From: Serripes groenlandicus
Taxonomy: Eukaryota > Mollusca > Bivalvia > Cardiida > Cardiidae
DNA length: 64,000 nucleotides
Assembly: GCA_031761405.1 (NCBI GenBank)
Contig: JASEVX010000111.1
Location: 7,501-71,500, forward strand
Direction of reading: 5' to 3'
Positions 54,845 to 64,000 of this stretch are shown in pieces (position 1 is the stretch's first letter; every line of letters starts with the position of its first letter). The notes beneath the pieces were generated by a model. That model was given only the letters and a program-made list of their open reading frames with translations, did no database searches and was not told the DNA's origin. The position numbers were made by a program, and so were the translations under genes.

Positions 54845-55053
54845 ATTTCCCACATCTCAACAAATCTGTAACAGACACCTATAAAAACATCTGGACAAAA
54901 AATTGTATAACTTCTTCTTTTGTAACAATGTGTTCAAAACTCGTATTTCAACTATTCCATTATTTGTACTTTCATAATATAGAGAATTTTCGTATATTTT
55001 TCCTAGATGTGTTCAAAGTCGTCTGCTGCAAATTTGGTGTACGTGGGAATGGG
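54845..55053. mobile_element. TTAA-type MITE
   Basis: ATTTCCCACATCTCAAC ... GTACGTGGGAATGGG, right TTAA at 55054-55057; left end diverged. Confidence 0.7.
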
Positions 55054-55057
55054 TTAA

Positions 55058-55590
55058 AGTTAGGGACTGATTCCTGTCTATCCTCTTTGCAGCATGTACT
55101 TGTTATACTTGTGGGACATCATAACATAAGCACTCAGGGATCACGGTCAGGATGACGGTATCGGTGAAATACGAAGGCAGCGACACGCTGTGAACTTGAA
55201 AAACTGTTGAAATAGAAATAAAAGGGTCTGTAGCAGAAGACTTAAGGATAAAAAAGGAATGACTGGAAATAAGTGGACAGCATAAATCCTTTACCTGCTA
55301 GGATATAGATATTTCTTCTTCGACAACAAATGAGAAAAATAATAAATATCCAGAACATAACATGTTTTGCTAAATAAAATAGACAGTTGAAAAACATATT
55401 AGAAAATGACAAATTGCTCTATTTGAACAATTTCTGATATACATGTATTCCTATTATTTTGTCAAAACCTGATGCTTTCGCTTCAGAGGTGAATGCTCTA
55501 ACCACTACTCACAGACAGATGGACAAACAGACAGATACACAACATATTAATTATTCTCAAGTTTCATTCTGGCAAGGCAGATTACGCAAC
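55058..55590. other. Low-copy sequence
   Basis: Weak MITE-like traces (AAATTGCTCTATTTGAACAA near 55410). No exon could be supported. Confidence 0.35.
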
Positions 55591-55597
55591 AATAGGT

Positions 55598-55795
55598 TAC
55601 ATGTGTGGTGTAATGGTAGAGTGTATGCCCAAGGTACAGGTCGCGCCGGTTAAATCCCCGGCCATGTCATACCAAATACTTTATAAAATGGTAATGATGG
55701 CTTTCCCTCCTTGGCACTCAGGGTTGTGAGCTAAGTATTAGGAATAATTTTTGAAAGTGGCGTAAAACACCTTAACAAACAAACAAATATATTGA
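55598..55795 (+). mobile_element. tRNA-derived SINE, fourth family
   Basis: GTGTGGTGTAATGGTAGAGT (A box), GCGCCGGTTAAATCCCCGGC (B box), body CTCCTTGGCACTCAGGGTTG, tail GTGGCGTAAAACACCTTAAC with (AAAC)n. Confidence 0.75.
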
Positions 55796-56520
55796 GATAT
55801 GTAATTTTGCTATGAATGTTCTTCGCACATGAGCATACATATGTATGTGTTTTGTGTGTTTTAGAGACATTCTTATAACTATTATAAAACTATACAGATA
55901 AACATTAAATATCATTAATATTTAATAACACAGTTAAGAGTGTAACAGTATTCATGGAAACCCATTGAATACTCCAATATTATAACCACATACGATACTT
56001 TTAAAAGTATCCATAGTACCATTGAAAAGAATATTAATATTTCCTCCAGCATCTATTGTGAACATTTTTTTATAAACACTTACCTCATATCATTGATTGC
56101 TTGGGTTTATCTGTTGAAATTTGTTTTGCAGACTAAACCATCTTGGGTTATCCAGACGCTTGGATCAAGTGTTGAAAGTCATACTTACCCTTCTGATTTT
56201 AATCATTTCTAAATGTAAACTGCTATCTTTGAAGTATTAAAATGCTGCTTTGATGTTATTACAACAAAATCTATTGATTTTGAGATCCTTTAAAATAAAT
56301 ATCTATTATAATGATTCATTTTGCAATTCTCATGAATTTGATCCATTAAAATCAGTTAAGAGATTGGTGTATAGATCAAAGTACGATGAGTACCCAACAT
56401 GAGCACATATTCTTATTTCTTCAAAGTCATTTATTTCAGTTATGGCTGCGTAGATTTTTAATATGTTGTTATATATTTCTATAAACTTCATTTTATTTAA
56501 TAAACCATTTCTGTTGCAAT
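55796..56520. other. AT-rich sequence, intron of the TIR gene
   Basis: No repeat or exon recognised. It lies within the long intron between the two TIR exons. Confidence 0.4.
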
Positions 56521-56524
56521 TAGT

Positions 56525-56692
56525 TTGATGTTCAAGTATGTTCTGACTGGACTAATGGGTGATGAATGACACTTGTCACAGTGACTTTTGTCAAACGTTG
56601 AAAAGAATGTTGACCAACCTGTGGTTCGAACTCACAACCCCTGGATTGACAGCCCACATCACTACCGACTGAGCTACCTGGGCTCGGCAGGC
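56525..56692 (-). mobile_element. tRNA-derived SINE, 3' truncated
   Basis: Minus strand: GCCGAGCCCAGGTAGCTCAG, GTTGTGAGTTCGAACCAC, GACAAAAGTCACTGTGAC; the tail domain is missing. Confidence 0.75.
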
Positions 56693-56795
56693 CATATCAG
56701 AACAAATGCAACTCTCTCCGACCTCTTGCTCCTGAAGTGAATGCCTTAACTAGTACTCCATCAGGAATAGTTAATACTGCACATATATATCCTAC

Positions 56796-56981
56796 TTTTT
56801 CACTGCCCACATATTCGGTATCTATCCAACAGTTGAGACCGTTTTGCTGTAACTCCGACCTCAGACTCCGTGGATCAGACCATCCAAGTGCATTGGGTAG
56901 ATATTTTTCTGACTTTTCCTGGGCATTTTGTGAGTTGTTTCAGCAGTAACTCAGGAAAATATCTGGAGGAGAGTCTTCATC
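56796..56981 (-). pseudogene. TIR-domain exon (first part) with in-frame TGA
   Basis: Minus strand; acceptor ATTTTTCAG (56983-56982), donor AAA|GTAGGA (56795). 62 codons: DEDSPPDIFLSYC, then TGA at 56942-56940, then NNSQNAQEKSEKYLPNALGW and SDPRSLRSELQQNGLNCWID, TEYVGSEK. D-[IV]-F-[LI]-S-Y-C-W is the first strand and loop of a TIR domain, and W-x-D after the second strand also fits. The stop stands where TGG (W) is expected, so one G-to-A change killed the frame. Everything after it still reads as TIR. It joins in phase to the exon at 45.8 kb. Confidence 0.75.
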
Positions 56982-57015
56982 CTGAAAAATAGAACAAACT
57001 CTTTCAGACATTTGG

Positions 57016-57216
57016 CCTTTCCCTCATAAAGACGCATTTTGAGTCATCTGCAGCAGACGATTTTTGAAAACATAATGAGCAACTTTTCCTTTTGCCACAA
57101 TACTTTTAACTTTTGCAAAGTATTGTATCTCCATTTACAGAGATTTTTTTTATATTTTTGCTATTAAAGATGCTTTCAAAGTCATCTGCTGCAGATTTGT
57201 TTTATATGTGTAATGG
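57016..57216. mobile_element. TTAA-type MITE, diverged
   Basis: CCTTTCCCTCATAAAGACGC ... TTATATGTGTAATGG then TTAA; GCAGCAGACGATTTTTGAAA and CAAAGTCATCTGCTGCAG kept. Confidence 0.7.
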
Positions 57217-57560
57217 TTAACCCACATCATTTTTGGAAGTTCACTGCATCTGCAGGGAAGATGTCATCTGTATCAGGGGAAGGGTTAATCGTTCACTTTT
57301 TATTTCGATCGAAAGAAACACATTCAGGTGTCTGTCAGGTAAGAAATGTGAGTGAGGAAGAGAAATGATCCCTATGTTAATCCCTGCCAAGGCAGATGAC
57401 ACATACTGTAAACAAATATACTCATCATATTAATTTAGACTCTCTATGATAGTAATAATTTTCTGCCACATTTTCCAAAAGTAAGACAAATAAGCTATTT
57501 GCAAATTGGATGACAAAACAATGAGCATTAATTGATAAGGTAAGAATAAAAACAATAACA
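57217..57560. other. Sequence between TIR-gene exons
   Basis: Contains a plus-strand donor-like CTGTCAG|GTAAGAAAT near 57338 with no coding support. 57240-57290 carries GCATCTGCAGGGAAGATGTC, a MITE-like trace. Confidence 0.35.
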
Positions 57561-57565
57561 CAGAC

Positions 57566-57667
57566 CATTTTCGATAGTAGAATTTTTTCTTCAAGCCACT
57601 TTTTCAGTTCTGCCCTTCTTCCATCCTCTACAACATACCGATGCAGCTTCTTTGCCATTAGCTTTCT
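57566..57667 (-). CDS. Probable exon upstream of the TIR exon
   Basis: Minus strand; good acceptor CTGTAATTTCAG (57669-57668), weak donor ATG|GTCTGT (57565). 34 codons, RKLMAKKLHRYVVEDGRRAE then LKKWLEEKILLSKM, a charged, probably helical segment. It is in phase with the TIR exon 0.6 kb downstream. The family of this part is not recognised. Confidence 0.4.
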
Positions 57668-57807
57668 CTGAAATTACAGTAGAAACAAAAGTATTATTAT
57701 ATTTGTACTGTATTTTCTTCCTCTTAAATTGAAATTTCCAGAAATGGAAGCTTTACTTCTCTAAAAAACTGTTGTGATAATTAATAAATAAGGAAAATGA
57801 TATGTTA

Positions 57808-57990
57808 TCATTTTCCTACATGCAAACATATTATAATACATCTCCAGCAGATGTCTAATTATTGAATAAAGTTGAAAACATTATAGCAAATGGAGAAATC
57901 ACTCATCATAGTAGCAATTTCCACTTTTGCCACAATATTTTAAAAAGTCATCTGCTGCAGATATGTCAAAATGTTTCTGCTGGTAGGAAA
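57808..57990. repeat. TTAA-type MITE, left of a pair
   Basis: ATTTTCCTACATGC ... GCTGGTAGGAAAGTG; hairpin GAGAAATCACTCATCATAGT / AGCAATTTCC. Confidence 0.65.
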
Positions 57991-57994
57991 GTGT

Positions 57995-58181
57995 ATACAA
58001 TAGTACTGCAGCAGAAAACATCTTGGTAAAATATTGAAAATCTATATATAGATGACAGCTTAATTATTGAAAATAGTTGAAAACATTGTGGCAAAAGTAG
58101 AAATTACTAGTTGTGAGCAATTTCTCCTTTTGTCATGAGGTTTTCAAAAGCCGTTGAAAAGCGTCTATATGTGGGAAAGGG
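57995..58181. repeat. TTAA-type MITE, right of a pair, left end lost
   Basis: Begins at GTACTGCAGCAGAAAACATC without CCCTTTCCC, directly after the previous copy; right end GTGGGAAAGGG with TTAA at 58182-58185. Confidence 0.7.
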
Positions 58182-58398
58182 TTAAATACATAATGTATAA
58201 TACAAGTGAGGCTACACTTTAAGCTTTTTGTCAGAATGTGCATTAGGGTGTATATAACAGTTAAAAGGACAGTGAAGGGTTGATTGAGAAACTGTATATA
58301 CACAGGCGCCCCTGAGGCTTCTCTGTTTGCAAAGTACCATGGTATTCGATTTCGGTAGACACAGCCCATATGTTTCTTATTGTAGTAAGAGTGATCCG

Positions 58399-58840
58399 CC
58401 CCATACTAAGATAGACAATATGTAGCTATGTGTTTGTATAAAGGGATACATATACTGCCTTGCTTAAGAGCTAATTTTTTAAGCGATGTAGTAATGTTTG
58501 TCTCCAGGACAACGGGTCCATGGTTCAAGTCCCGGCCTGGTCCGACTCCTTCAGCTTTGTAACATTGGTGCCAATCGTTAATAAGCAATAGTACTGTGAG
58601 ATAGAGTAGTAGTTGTTGTAAATTGAATGAATTAAGGACGAATCATAATATGGAGGGGAACTATGTAGAACAGTAGTCTGTCCAAAAGATAGACAATGTT
58701 GGGATATTAATAATGCCTTGCTAGACAGCTAGCTTTTGTAGCGACGTAGTAGAGCGTACACCTCTGGGACAATAGGTCCAGCGTTCGAGCCCTGACCTGG
58801 TCGGACTCCTTCAGCTGTGTAACTTTATCAAGGAAAAAAA
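58399..58840 (+). repeat. Tandem pair of tRNA-SINE heads
   Basis: Two copies about 250-260 bp apart: TAAGATAGACAATATGTAGC / AAAAGATAGACAATGTTGGG, a tRNA-like GCGACGTAGTAGAGCGTAC and a B box (GGTTCAAGTCCCGGCC and CGTTCGAGCCCTGACC), then CTGGTCCGACTCCTTCAGCT. No anticodon-stem structure fits a functional tRNA. Confidence 0.6.
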
Positions 58841-58899
58841 AGTGCCTACCTCCTGGTTCCCAACCTCATTTCCAAATCTTTATTCATCCACTCCATACT

Positions 58900-59089
58900 T
58901 TCACCATAAAATTACGGGGGTGGGGGTTACCTAAACACCGATTTTCACCGTAAGATTTGATAATCTGTGAGGATTGGGTTTTTACATATACACCGATTTT
59001 CACCGTTAGAATTTGAATTCCGTGAAAATCACTTCAAGGTTATCTTGCCCACGTGTTAATGTCTTTAAATAAAATTAAATAATTTAGTC
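58900..59089 (+). promoter_or_regulatory. Leader of the DIRS-like element
   Basis: The phrase ACACCGATTTTCACCGT occurs twice, 55 bp apart (58937, 58992), just before the first gag ATG. It may be part of the element's terminal repeat or promoter; no matching copy was found at the 3' side. Confidence 0.35.
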
Positions 59090-59532
59090 ATGCCGAGGAC
59101 ACGTCAAGTTCCGAGGAGGGGTAGTACGAGTGCGAGGAGGGAGCCTTATACAGCGCCGGAAGCCGTCGAAGTTGTTCGACTTGCGTCGGAAGAGCAAGAA
59201 AGTGGTAACAATCCGTTTGAGGCTTTGCTTCGACAGGAATCTGTAGCAAGTGTTCCCGTGATGGAAAATTTTGCGTTGCCCTCGTCGGCCTTTCAGTGCG
59301 CGGACGATGTTTTGACGATGCATGTTTCGAAGGAAATGTTCCAAAGTATTTAATCTGGGGATTATTTCAACCTGGCATTGCTTTTGAAAAAGGGCTCGGA
59401 GAATGTGTCAAGTTCGACATTCACGATAAATGAGACCGGCCAGGTTGAAATAAAACCAAGACCAACCAAATCAATACAAAATATCCGGGAGTGGACCGAT
59501 GCATTCATAATATTTGCAGCAGTACTAATTAA
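59090..59532 (+). pseudogene. DIRS-like gag, N-terminal part
   Basis: ATG at 59090 (GTCATGC). 87 codons with an Arg-rich N terminus (MPRTRQVPRRGSTSARREPY), then TAA at 59351-59353, then the same frame continues SGDYFNLALLLKKGS ... REWTDAFIIFAAVLIK to the insertion at 59533. In DIRS gag proteins an x-G-[ED]-Y-x-[ND]-L-A-x-L-L region and a W-x-x-A-F segment occur in this order. The element is dead: one nonsense codon and one 1.3-kb insertion in this frame alone. Confidence 0.65.
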
Positions 59533-59768
59533 ACAAGAGGGCCATGATGGCCCTGGATCGCTCACCTGATTTTTTTTTTTTCAATTTAACTATATAAGCC
59601 CCGCCCCCTGGCAGCCATAGTTTCCGACCAATCAACTTGGCTTGAAGGAATCTGATAGAGGGTTACCCTAGGAACATTTCTACAAAATTATTTGAAAATC
59701 GGCCTGACACTTTCGGAGAAGAAGATTTTTTAAGTTTTCACTATAGCCAAATAAGGCAAAATAGCCCC

Positions 59769-59799
<31 letters not shown>

Positions 59800-60823
59800 C
59801 TGGCGGCCATGTTTTTTGACCAATCAACAGGGCTTGAAGGAATCTGATAGAGGGTCACACTAGGAACATTTCTACAAATATATTTAAAATCAGCCAGACA
59901 CTTTCGGAGAAGAAGATTTTTTTAAGTTTTCACTATAGCCATATAAGGCAAAATAGCCTGCACCCCTGGTGGCCATGTTTTTTTACCAATCAACATGGCT
60001 TGAAGGAATATGAAAGTGGGTCACTTAAGGAACATTTCTACAAAATTATTTGAAAATTGGCCTGACACTTTCGGAGGAGAAGATTTTTTAAGTTTTCACT
60101 ATAGCCATATAAGGCAAAATAGCCCTGCCCCCCCCTGGCGGCCATGTTTTTCAACCAATCAACATGGCTTGAAGGAATCTGATAGAGGGTCATCCAAGGA
60201 ACATTTCTACAAAATTATTTGAAAATCGGTCAGACACTTTCGGAGGAGAAGATTTTTTAAGTTTTCACTATAGCCATATAAGGCAAAATAGCCCCGCCCC
60301 CCTGGCAGCCATGTTTTTTGACCAATCAACATGGCTTGAAGGAATCTGATAGAGGGTCACCTAAGGAACATTTCTACAAAATGATTTGAAAATCGGCCAG
60401 ACACTTTCGGAGAAGAAGATTTTTTAAGTTTTCACTATAGCCATATAAGGCAAAATAGCCCCGCCCCCCCTGGCGGCCATGTTTTTTGACCAATCAACAT
60501 GGCTTGAAGGAATCTTATAGAGGGTCATCCAAGGAACATTTCTACAAAATTATTTGAAAATCTGCCAACCAGTTTGGGAGAAGAAGAATTTCGAAGTTTT
60601 TTTCATTTCGTTGCCATGGAGACCAGAATTCTGCATGGATCCCAAAAATTTGAAGGAAATCTGGTGAGGTCATTGAGAGGATGCTTTCTGTGAAGTTTCA
60701 TCCCAATTGACCCACTGGTTACTGAGGAGAAGAAGTTGACGCACGACGGACGACGCACGACGGACGCCGGACAAAAGGCGATCACAATAACTCACCTTGA
60801 GCAAAGCTCAGGTGAGCTAAAAA
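59533..60823 (+). mobile_element. Tandem-repeat element inserted in DIRS gag
   Basis: AGCCCCGCCC family, close relative of 44341-45432: the same 5' dyad, six units of about 168 bp, the same 3' segment and hairpin. One unit carries a C30 run (59771-59800) where others have CCCCGCCCCCCC. It sits between CTAATTAAA and CAGCCTGAGACGGAG of the gag frame. Confidence 0.92.
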
Positions 60824-61200
60824 CAGCCTGAGACGGAGGGGAATTGCTGCAATATATGTCTCTGATTAGGGAAGCAGAATCTTAGTCACGGAGATCATTT
60901 GCATGGCGTTCTTATGACGAGAATTTTAGAATGAGACAGGCCATACAGTCAAATGTTTGGTCGAATATTAATGCAGATTTATGGCCGAGAACGATGACTT
61001 TGCCAGCTTCTTCTCAGGCCGGGGCTAATAGTCAGCCTCATGTTAATTCAGGTTCTGCGTTCAAGCCAAGACAACGCCCTTGTTTTGATTTTAACTCAGT
61101 GCGTGGTTGTTCATAGAAACAGTGTAAATATGACCATGTGTGCTCTGCTTGTAGGTGGGGGTCTCATCATCAGCCTAGTTGTCAAAGATCTTTAGATCCT
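60824..61200 (+). pseudogene. DIRS-like gag, C-terminal part with zinc finger
   Basis: After the insertion the gag resumes (QPETEG, frameshift, LLQYMSLIREAES, TAG, WRSYDENFRMRQ), then QSNVWSNINADLWPRT. A CCCH-type finger follows: C-x8-C-x4-C-x3-H (CFDFNSVRGC ... QCKYDH), with a TAG between the second and third cysteines, then C-x2-C...C (HVCSACRWGSHHQPSC). This finger is usual before the RT in DIRS elements. Confidence 0.7.
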
Positions 61201-61339
61201 AATTTTCGATGCCCACAAGGCTACTCAAATGCATTTCAGATGCAGTCAAAGCAAGCCAGAAAGTAGATATATTGGGCTGGCTGGGACCCCTGTAAGGCTG
61301 AGTGCTATGGTTGTTTTTTTGCGGAATTATTCAGATAGG

Positions 61340-62105
61340 ATTGCAGCAAGTAATTTGTCTCACAGCTTTAGCAATGGTTTTCCTTTGCATTATGAAGGCC
61401 CTATAAAATCTTGTGATGCCAAATATTTGCAATCTGCCAGCAATAATGTTTTAATTGTTCGGGATAAGATAAGAAAGGATATACAAGCAGGGAGAGTTCA
61501 AGGTCCATATCAATACCCCCCTTTCAAGCACTTCAGAGTTTCTCCAATAGGCCTGGTTCTTAATAAACCTTTCATATCCAAGGGGAGATTCTGTTAATGA
61601 CCATATTGCACAGGACCTTTGTTCTGTGCAATATACTAAGTTTGATGCTGCTGTACAGATGGTTCAACGATTGGGTAAAGGGGCATTGTTGGCTAAAGCC
61701 GACATCAAGTTTCAAATTTGAGGGCCTTTACTATTTTGATATGGCATTACCATTTGGTTGCAGTATTTCATGTGCAACATTTGAAATGTTTGCAACTTTC
61801 TTGCAATGGGTGGTCAGAACAAGTTCCGTAATGGGTGAACTTGAACATTATCTAGATGATTTTCTTTTGGGGGGGGGGGGGGGGGGGGGGGAAGGGGGGA
61901 AGCAACACAGATCAATGGGGAGAGAGGGGGGGAGAGCAACACAGATTCAATGTGCTTGTATGATGCAAACGTTTCTTTCATGTTGTGAAGATTTTGGGGT
62001 GCCAATAGCTTGGGAAAAAAACAGTATTAATACTTCTTGGTTTAGAAATTGATTCAAACTTAATGCAAGTTCGTATCCACATTGAAAAAGTTCAAGTACT
62101 GGTCT
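61340..62105 (+). pseudogene. DIRS-like reverse transcriptase, degenerate
   Basis: In three frames: GFPLHYEGPIK, IQAGRVQGPYQYPPFKHFRV then SPIGLVLNK; a deletion of about 10-12 residues; SVNDHIAQDL ... GKGALLAKADIK (motif A aspartate kept) with about 18 residues deleted after it; FEGLYYFDMALPFGCSISC; HYLDDFLL (catalytic DD). Right after the DD motif a G22 run (61869-61890) and a duplicated GGGGAGAGAGG-like stretch replace coding sequence. It resumes with LGLEIDSNLMQVRIHIEKVQ in a shifted frame. The motif set is that of the DIRS order, not LTR or LINE elements. Confidence 0.85.
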
Positions 62106-62239
62106 CTCAAATTCATGTATCTTAAAACATAAACGTAGTTTGACACTAAAGGCGCTGCAGTCAGTTCTTGATTCTCTTAATTTCATTGTGCCTGGAAGAC
62201 CATTTTGTAGACGTTTGATTAATGCCACATGTGTGTGGT

Positions 62240-62598
62240 ATCCGAAGTCCACACCATCATATAAAACTTAACGTGGGGATGCGTCAAGATTTGATGATGT
62301 GGTTACAATTTTCCAAGCGTTCAATGGTATTTCCATTTTTCATGATACTGTCTGGCGCTCAAACGCTGATGTGTGCCCGTTTATTGACAGTTCTGCAGCC
62401 AAAGACAAGGGTTTTGGGGCATATTTCGGGGGGAAATGGACTTGTGCACCATGGCCAGCCACAAGGGTTGAGGAAGATTGTCTGCGGGATATCACTCTAT
62501 TAGAATTCTTCCCTATATTGGTGGCGGTTCACATTTTGAGTGCTGGCTTGTCATCACAAACTAGAGTTGTTTATAAGCAGGCTCTTGATTTGTTTTAA
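62240..62598 (+). pseudogene. DIRS-like RNase H domain
   Basis: RGDASRFDDVVTIFQAFNGI, FHDTVWRSNADVCPFIDSSA, GFGAYFGGKWTCAPWP, LRDITLLEFFPILVAVHIL: first catalytic D in F-x-D-S-S and E in L-L-E-[LF]-F-P-I. The frame is open for 99 codons (62299-62598), then TAA. Confidence 0.8.
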
Positions 62599-62599
62599 A

Positions 62600-63345
62600 A
62601 ATTTAGGAAGTCGTACGGTTTTGATTTGAGTTGGCCAGCCCCCATTTTTCAATGGGAGACTTTCATCTCTTTCATGTTTCATGGCGACTATGCATATAGC
62701 ACAGCCCACACTTACATTTCTGCTATTAGATTTCAGCATAGGATTATGGGAATGTCAGTTGACCCAAATAATATAACCATTTCAAAGATGCTAGAGGGCT
62801 ACTGCAGGTCTAAATTTTCGCAAGATACTAGTCAACCAATTACTTATGATATTTTAGTTAAGATTTCTGCATAGTTAGTTTTTATATGTAATTCTCATTA
62901 TGAAGCAGTTTTGTTTCAGGCAGCTTACACCTTAGCATTTTTTGGCCTGTTAAGAGTCGGTGAACTTGTACTTTCTATGTCCGACTACGATAAACCTCTT
63001 CAGGTCTCAGATATCATAAATTTCTGACAGGGAAAACAAGTTCAAGTTTGATTACGACAATCTAAAACAAATCAGTGTGGGCCCCCACAAATAGTTCATA
63101 TTTCGGCAATAAATACTACATCATGTCCTGTAAAAGTTATGTATAATTATCTGAAAATAAAACCGCGAAACAACAACAATAACTGCTTATTCTGCCAAGC
63201 GGATGCTTCCCCATTAAGTAGATATCAATTTGGGGCTGTTCTAAGTAAGGTAATTAGAAGTCTCCAGTTAAATGAGGCAATTTTCAAAACGCATTCTTTC
63301 CGCATTGGCGCAGCAACTTGGCTTGCTAAGCAAGGTATTTAACTA
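62600..63345 (+). pseudogene. DIRS-like tyrosine recombinase, 3' truncated
   Basis: N-terminal core-binding part STAHTYISAIRFQHRIMGMS ... KMLEGYCRSKFSQDTSQPIT; then AYTLAFFGLLRVGEL with the first catalytic arginine; then KTHSFRIGAATWLA with H-x2-R. The last helix with the nucleophilic tyrosine is missing: the frame ends at 63343, and ACAAGAATGCC begins at 63353. Several stops separate the blocks. No methyltransferase lies between RNase H and recombinase, which points to a Ngaro- or DIRS-like subtype without it. Confidence 0.85.
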
Positions 63346-63352
63346 TTAAAAC

Positions 63353-64000
63353 AAGAATGCCAGTGCCGCCACAAAATATAAAGATCAAGATTGGTCCTTT
63401 TAATTAGTGCTTTTAACATGTCTGTATACATAAGCTCAAAATGAAGTCTGTGAGACCAGTTAGCTTAGCTGGAAGAGACAGGGACCTGAGATCATGGTTG
63501 CCTGGGTAGTAGGTTCGATCCCTGCAGGGGCAGCCGGGTGTTTCCTTGAGCAAAACAGTTTATCCACACTTGTTCAGAGTTGAAAGTCTTACTCTGCTTA
63601 CCAGCCTAGCCGACTTTGGTATTAACTAAAGAAAAAAGGATACATATAAACAGAGATAGAACCCTATAGAGGCTTCCGATATGAAAGTAGGTAAAATGGC
63701 AGTGTCGATATGTATCTTTTTTTCCTTCTGAGCATAACTCTTGCAAAAATCACTCTACCGGATAATCCCTGCTTTATGCACTTCTACCTGTTTGGAAACT
63801 TGAGTTGCGTTCTCAAGTGAATATGCTATAGAGACCAAGTTTCGAAAGGCATAACTATTGCAAAAATTGCTGAACCGGAAAATCCCTGCTCCATGCACAT
63901 CTACCCATTATAGTAATGATATTGACCAATTTTTGAAAAGATTCAGTCAGAAACATAGGAAGAGTTGCGTTCACAAGGCTGCAATATCAATCAGCTCTAG
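63353..64000 (+). mobile_element. Start of another tandem-repeat element, runs off the window
   Basis: ACAAGAATGCCAGTGCCGCC then ACAAAATATAAAG resembles the 5' end at 47968 (ACAAGAGCGCCAA...CACAAAATACGCC). From 63715 there are units of about 118 bp with GCATAACTCTTGCAAAAATC, CCGGATAATCCCTGC and ATGCACTTCTACC. The 3' end is outside the window. Confidence 0.55.
63452..63640 (+). mobile_element. tRNA-derived SINE, fifth family
   Basis: GACCAGTTAGCTTAGCTGG (A box), GTAGTAGGTTCGATCCCTGC (B box), then CCGGGTGTTTCCTTGAGCAA AACAG, a body common in animal tRNA-SINEs. It lies inside the tandem-repeat element that runs off the window. Confidence 0.75.

Noticed and set aside
60850..60870. ATATATGTCTCTG, similar to the right arm of the micro-palindrome
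   Set aside because: It codes LQYMSLIR in the DIRS gag frame, has no left arm and no 7-bp flanking repeat.
61814..62005. Proline-rich frame
   Set aside because: Complement of the G22 run in the DIRS reverse transcriptase.
46563..63520. tRNA-like heads as functional tRNA genes
   Set aside because: Each is joined to a SINE body and tail, and the acceptor and anticodon arms do not pair properly.

Overview
The window is eukaryotic, AT-rich, and almost entirely repeat. The repeat types suggest a bivalve mollusc, probably a heterodont/veneroid clam. These are tandem-repeat-cored elements starting ACAAGAG and ending GAGCTAAAAA, tRNA-derived SINEs, a DIRS-type retroelement, and short invertebrate-style exons (TIR domain, Cys-loop receptor M4, PHD/FLYWCH). 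The species call is from memory of such repeats, not from a search. No complete gene is present. I see no prokaryotic operon, CRISPR array, rRNA or free-standing tRNA gene.

Layout. 1-9.2 kb: a chimeric tandem-repeat element (176-bp units), a duplicated block with a 5'-truncated LINE on the minus strand, and a satellite-armed foldback element (5.57-8.39 kb). 9.6-14.4 kb: a second copy of the block, with a better preserved LINE frame. It lies between 144-bp direct repeats that each carry the same PHD-like exon. 14.9-17.7 kb: a third, rearranged copy. 17.7-25 kb: a 7.3-kb nested tandem-repeat element whose empty site is preserved in a paralogous copy at 28.0 kb. 25-31 kb: TTAA-flanked MITEs, SINEs, a broken FLYWCH exon and a promoter-like CRE/E-box stretch. 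31.7-35.2 kb: a 57-bp inverted-repeat pair enclosing a Helitron-like element. 36-45.4 kb: more arrays, a 53-bp satellite, and on the minus strand the last exon of a Cys-loop (nicotinic-type) receptor with an internal 151-bp tandem duplication. 45.8-57.7 kb: three minus-strand exons of a TIR-domain gene, spread over about 12 kb and full of SINEs, MITEs and four tandem-repeat elements. 58.9-63.4 kb: a degenerate DIRS-like element (gag, RT, RNase H, tyrosine recombinase) split by a 1.3-kb element. The window ends inside another tandem-repeat element.

Three observations stand out. First, a 28-42-bp palindrome is present in four copies, each flanked by a perfect 7-bp direct repeat; it looks like an extremely short transposon. 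Second, several unrelated-looking families of tandem-repeat elements share one end design, and two of them show the same insertion arithmetic in A-runs when compared with their empty sites. Third, in the receptor exon the tandem duplication breaks the frame, but a donor and acceptor at the same position in the two copies would remove exactly one repeat length and restore it, which looks like an intron born by duplication.
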